Notes under the pieces: model-generated
What the model saw: the letters and a program-made list of their open reading frames with translations, nothing else
The model's database searches: none
What the model was told of the DNA's origin: nothing
Assembly (NCBI GenBank): GCA_021647535.1
Contig: JAKIUO010000073.1
Coordinates: 1-13,817, forward strand
DNA: 13,817 bases
Source: Hyphomicrobiaceae bacterium
GTDB taxonomy: Bacteria; Pseudomonadota; Alphaproteobacteria; Rhizobiales; JAKIUO01
Direction: 5' to 3'
Translations under genes and position numbers: made by a program
In this document: positions 12,363 through 13,817 of the stretch, one piece after another
Layout of the letters: the number at the start of each line of letters is the position of its first letter
Numbering within the stretch: the first letter of the stretch is position 1

Positions 12363-13058
12363 GTGTCGGCTGAAACTTCCTCACAAAGGCGGTTGGTTTA
12401 TTTTGCCGACCCTATGTGTTCATGGTGTTGGGGCTTTTCGCCCGTTATCGAAAAGATCATGTCCGTTTATGGCAAGGATTTGCCGATGCATGTGGTGATG
12501 GGTGGACTGCGGGCGGGGAACACCAAGCCGATGGATCAGCCCATGAAAAACGATATTCAGGGGCATTGGCGGCACGTTCATGATCGTACCGGTCAAAAAT
12601 TCAACACGACTTTTTTTGATCGTGAGGGCTTTGTTTATGATACGGGGCCTGCCTGCCGGGCTGTGGTGGCCGCACGTCGGGCGCAACCGGGGCGTGAGCT
12701 GGAATTTCTCAAAACTCTGCACGAAGCCTTTTACAAACATGATATTGATCTGACATCTGGCCCGGAACTTATGCAGATTGCCACCGATTTTGGCTTCACC
12801 AAAGAGCAGTTTACCAAAAGCTTTTCTGGTGAGGCCTGTTCAAATGAGCTGGCAGATGACTTTAATCTGACGCTGCAGAACGGCATCCGCGCCTTTCCGG
12901 CTCTGCTCGGCGGCAGCACCAATGATCGCTTTATGGCTCTGACCCATGGCTATAAAAGTTTTGAAGAGCTGCACCCCTCGCTTGATCGCCTGCTTTCTGC
13001 CAATGAACTGCCAAATGGACTGATGCCGGGTATATCCGATGATAGTTGCGCGATTTAA
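12363..13058 (+). CDS. DsbA family protein (COG3531-like thioredoxin-fold protein)
   Basis: A 231-residue protein with the DsbA fold. It has an N-terminal beta strand (RRLVYFADPM) leading into the active-site CSWC (Cys19, Cys22) and a helical insertion domain. The cis-proline loop follows late in the chain (GIRAFPALLGG). The arrangement 'DPMCSWCWGF', with 'Y.......v.GGLR.G' after it, is that of the COG3531/FrnE-like group of predicted protein-disulfide isomerases. No signal peptide is visible, so it is probably cytoplasmic. The role may be thiol-disulfide exchange or glutathione-related reduction; the substrate is unknown. The start is GTG at 12363 with AAGGA in the A-rich tract just upstream. 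It converges with the minus-strand DUF2809 gene. ATCGGTCCGAT at 13058-13068 is only a weak hairpin, so no strong terminator separates the two. Confidence 0.9.
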   Translation: MSAETSSQRRLVYFADPMCSWCWGFSPVIEKIMSVYGKDLPMHVVMGGLRAGNTKPMDQPMKNDIQGHWRHVHDRTGQKFNTTFFDREGFVYDTGPACRAVVAARRAQPGRELEFLKTLHEAFYKHDIDLTSGPELMQIATDFGFTKEQFTKSFSGEACSNELADDFNLTLQNGIRAFPALLGGSTNDRFMALTHGYKSFEELHPSLDRLLSANELPNGLMPGISDDSCAI

Positions 13059-13107
13059 TCGGTCCGATATTTCGTAAAACTGGTTCGTGCTATTATGTGT
13101 GGCGATG

Positions 13108-13512
13108 TCAGGACGGCTGAGGGGGGTTGGAGAACAGTTTGCCAAGTGATTGTTCAGTAAGGGCCCCTATAGCGATGCCGATGGCATAACTCAGCAGATC
13201 ACTCCATACAAATACAAACCCCAGCACCAGCCCGCCAAGGCGGTTATGACGAAGGGCGTCGATCCAGGGGGCGTGATAGAGCTGGCTGAACTCAATCAGA
13301 AAAGAGAAGCACAAGGCGGCGAGGGCCAGTTGCAGCGTGGTGCGGCGTGGCAACAAGAACCCGGCCAGTAGAAAAACCATCAAGGCCCAAAGTACATCGC
13401 CAACATAGCTATGAACGAAGGCGGGCAGCTCTGAAAACTGGCGCGAGGCAAGACCAAGCAGGACGACGCCACTGACAAGTATGAGATAGAGAAGACGGTT
13501 TCTTTGCTTCAT
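13108..13512 (-). CDS. DUF2809 family membrane protein
   Basis: A 134-residue polytopic membrane protein with about four hydrophobic segments. DUF2809 features can be read: SRQF near the N-terminus, YVGDVLWALMVF (36-47), FLIEFSQLYHAPWIDALR (71-88), LGGLVLGFVFVWSDLLSYAIGIAIG (92-116). The conserved acidic residues Asp39, Glu74, Asp85 and Asp105 near membrane boundaries are typical. Function unknown. The ribosome binding site AGGAG (CTCCT at 13522-13526 on +) lies nine bases from the ATG. It is transcribed toward the DsbA-family gene. Confidence 0.85.
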   Translation of the reverse strand: MKQRNRLLYLILVSGVVLLGLASRQFSELPAFVHSYVGDVLWALMVFLLAGFLLPRRTTLQLALAALCFSFLIEFSQLYHAPWIDALRHNRLGGLVLGFVFVWSDLLSYAIGIAIGALTEQSLGKLFSNPPQPS

Positions 13513-13795
13513 GTGGGGAGGCTCCTGCGGGTTGGTCGTTGCGTAAAAGTGTAATGCGCTGATTTATGACAAGGCGATTTGCAGACAATATTGCCCCGCG
13601 CAGGACTTATGGTGGGGATCTTGTTGTGAATTTGTGCAGCAATACCCGTCAGCAAAGAATAAAATCAACGGCCCTTAATATTGACCGATTATACCAACCG
13701 CCTGAAAGGCTGACTCATGATATTGAGGTTTCCTGATTGAATATGATGTGATTCACTCCCCCCGAGAGCTCATTTTATTTTGGGGAGGCGAGAGG
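13513..13795. other. intergenic region between DUF2809 and the gene at the right edge
   Basis: No gene is seen. The left part should hold the minus-strand promoter of the DUF2809 gene. From about 13690 the sequence may be the left flank or end of a mobile element if the edge gene is a transposase. CTCCCC at 13756-13761 and GGGGAG at 13782-13787 are perfect inverted arms. Confidence 0.4.
13756..13787 (+). promoter_or_regulatory. inverted repeat overlapping the ribosome binding site of the edge gene
   Basis: CCCGAG-side CTCCCC (13756-13761) can pair with GGGGAG (13782-13787), and the latter is part of the purine-rich GGGGAGGCGAGAGG Shine-Dalgarno region before the ATG at 13796. In RNA such a stem would partly hide the ribosome binding site, a way to keep expression low. 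Confidence 0.35.
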
Positions 13796-13817
13796 ATGAC
13801 CGCAGCAATCACACTCC
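13796..13817 (+). CDS. 5' end of a gene cut by the window edge, possibly an IS630-family transposase
   Basis: An ATG preceded by a strong purine-rich ribosome binding site (GGGGAGGCGAGAGG, 13782-13795) opens MTAAITL before the window ends. IS630-type transposases common in Rhizobiales often begin M-x-x-AITL/V-R-x-DF, so that is the best guess. Seven residues are far too few to be sure. The existence of a gene start is better supported than its identity. Confidence 0.4.

Overview
The window looks like chromosomal DNA of an alphaproteobacterium, probably Hyphomicrobiales (Rhizobiales). The signs are a DUF3126 gene, a perfect CtrA-type TTAA-N7-TTAAC box, dispersed TAGAGC...GCTCTA inverted repeats, small conserved proteins typical of the class, and moderate GC. 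A marine relative such as Cohaesibacter is my guess; no rRNA or marker gene fixes the genus. Almost all genes are on the + strand. The exceptions are a tRNA-Thr and a DUF2809 gene near the right end.

Left part (1-1144): a small DUF3126 gene, then about 870 bases without a convincing gene. That stretch holds a REP-like inverted-repeat cluster, a hairpin-dense block with two interleaved perfect inverted repeats (possible structured RNA), and an AT-rich promoter region with a 16-bp palindrome.

Centre-left (1145-5879): the most interesting block, apparently one operon. A PiT-family phosphate transporter is followed by a DUF4956 membrane protein, a VTC-type polyphosphate polymerase domain protein (overlapping or nearly touching the DUF4956 gene), and an HlyD-like membrane-fusion protein. 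Read together, they suggest phosphate uptake, polyphosphate synthesis at the inner membrane, and a periplasm-spanning adaptor. Polyphosphate handling at or across the envelope is therefore an attractive but unproven hypothesis. The transporter is preceded by an in-frame leader ORF made of a hexanucleotide repeat encoding (Ser-Lys)n.

Middle (5880-9775): a DUF805 membrane protein; a lipoprotein whose natural start codon appears to be AUU or AUA; a secreted PsbP/Mog1-like protein; a hairpin-rich intergenic element; a probable LURP-one/YxjI-like protein behind a CtrA box; and a PCu(A)C copper chaperone.

Right part (9776-13817): an AT-rich 500-base intergenic region; a secreted Gly/Asn/Ala/Pro-rich low-complexity protein, somewhat like sulfur-globule proteins, with a strong terminator; a gene-poor stretch; tRNA-Thr(UGU) on the minus strand with its own promoter; a small two-TM protein; a DsbA-family (COG3531-like) thioredoxin-fold protein; a convergent DUF2809 membrane protein; and, at the very edge, the first codons of a gene that may be an IS630-type transposase.
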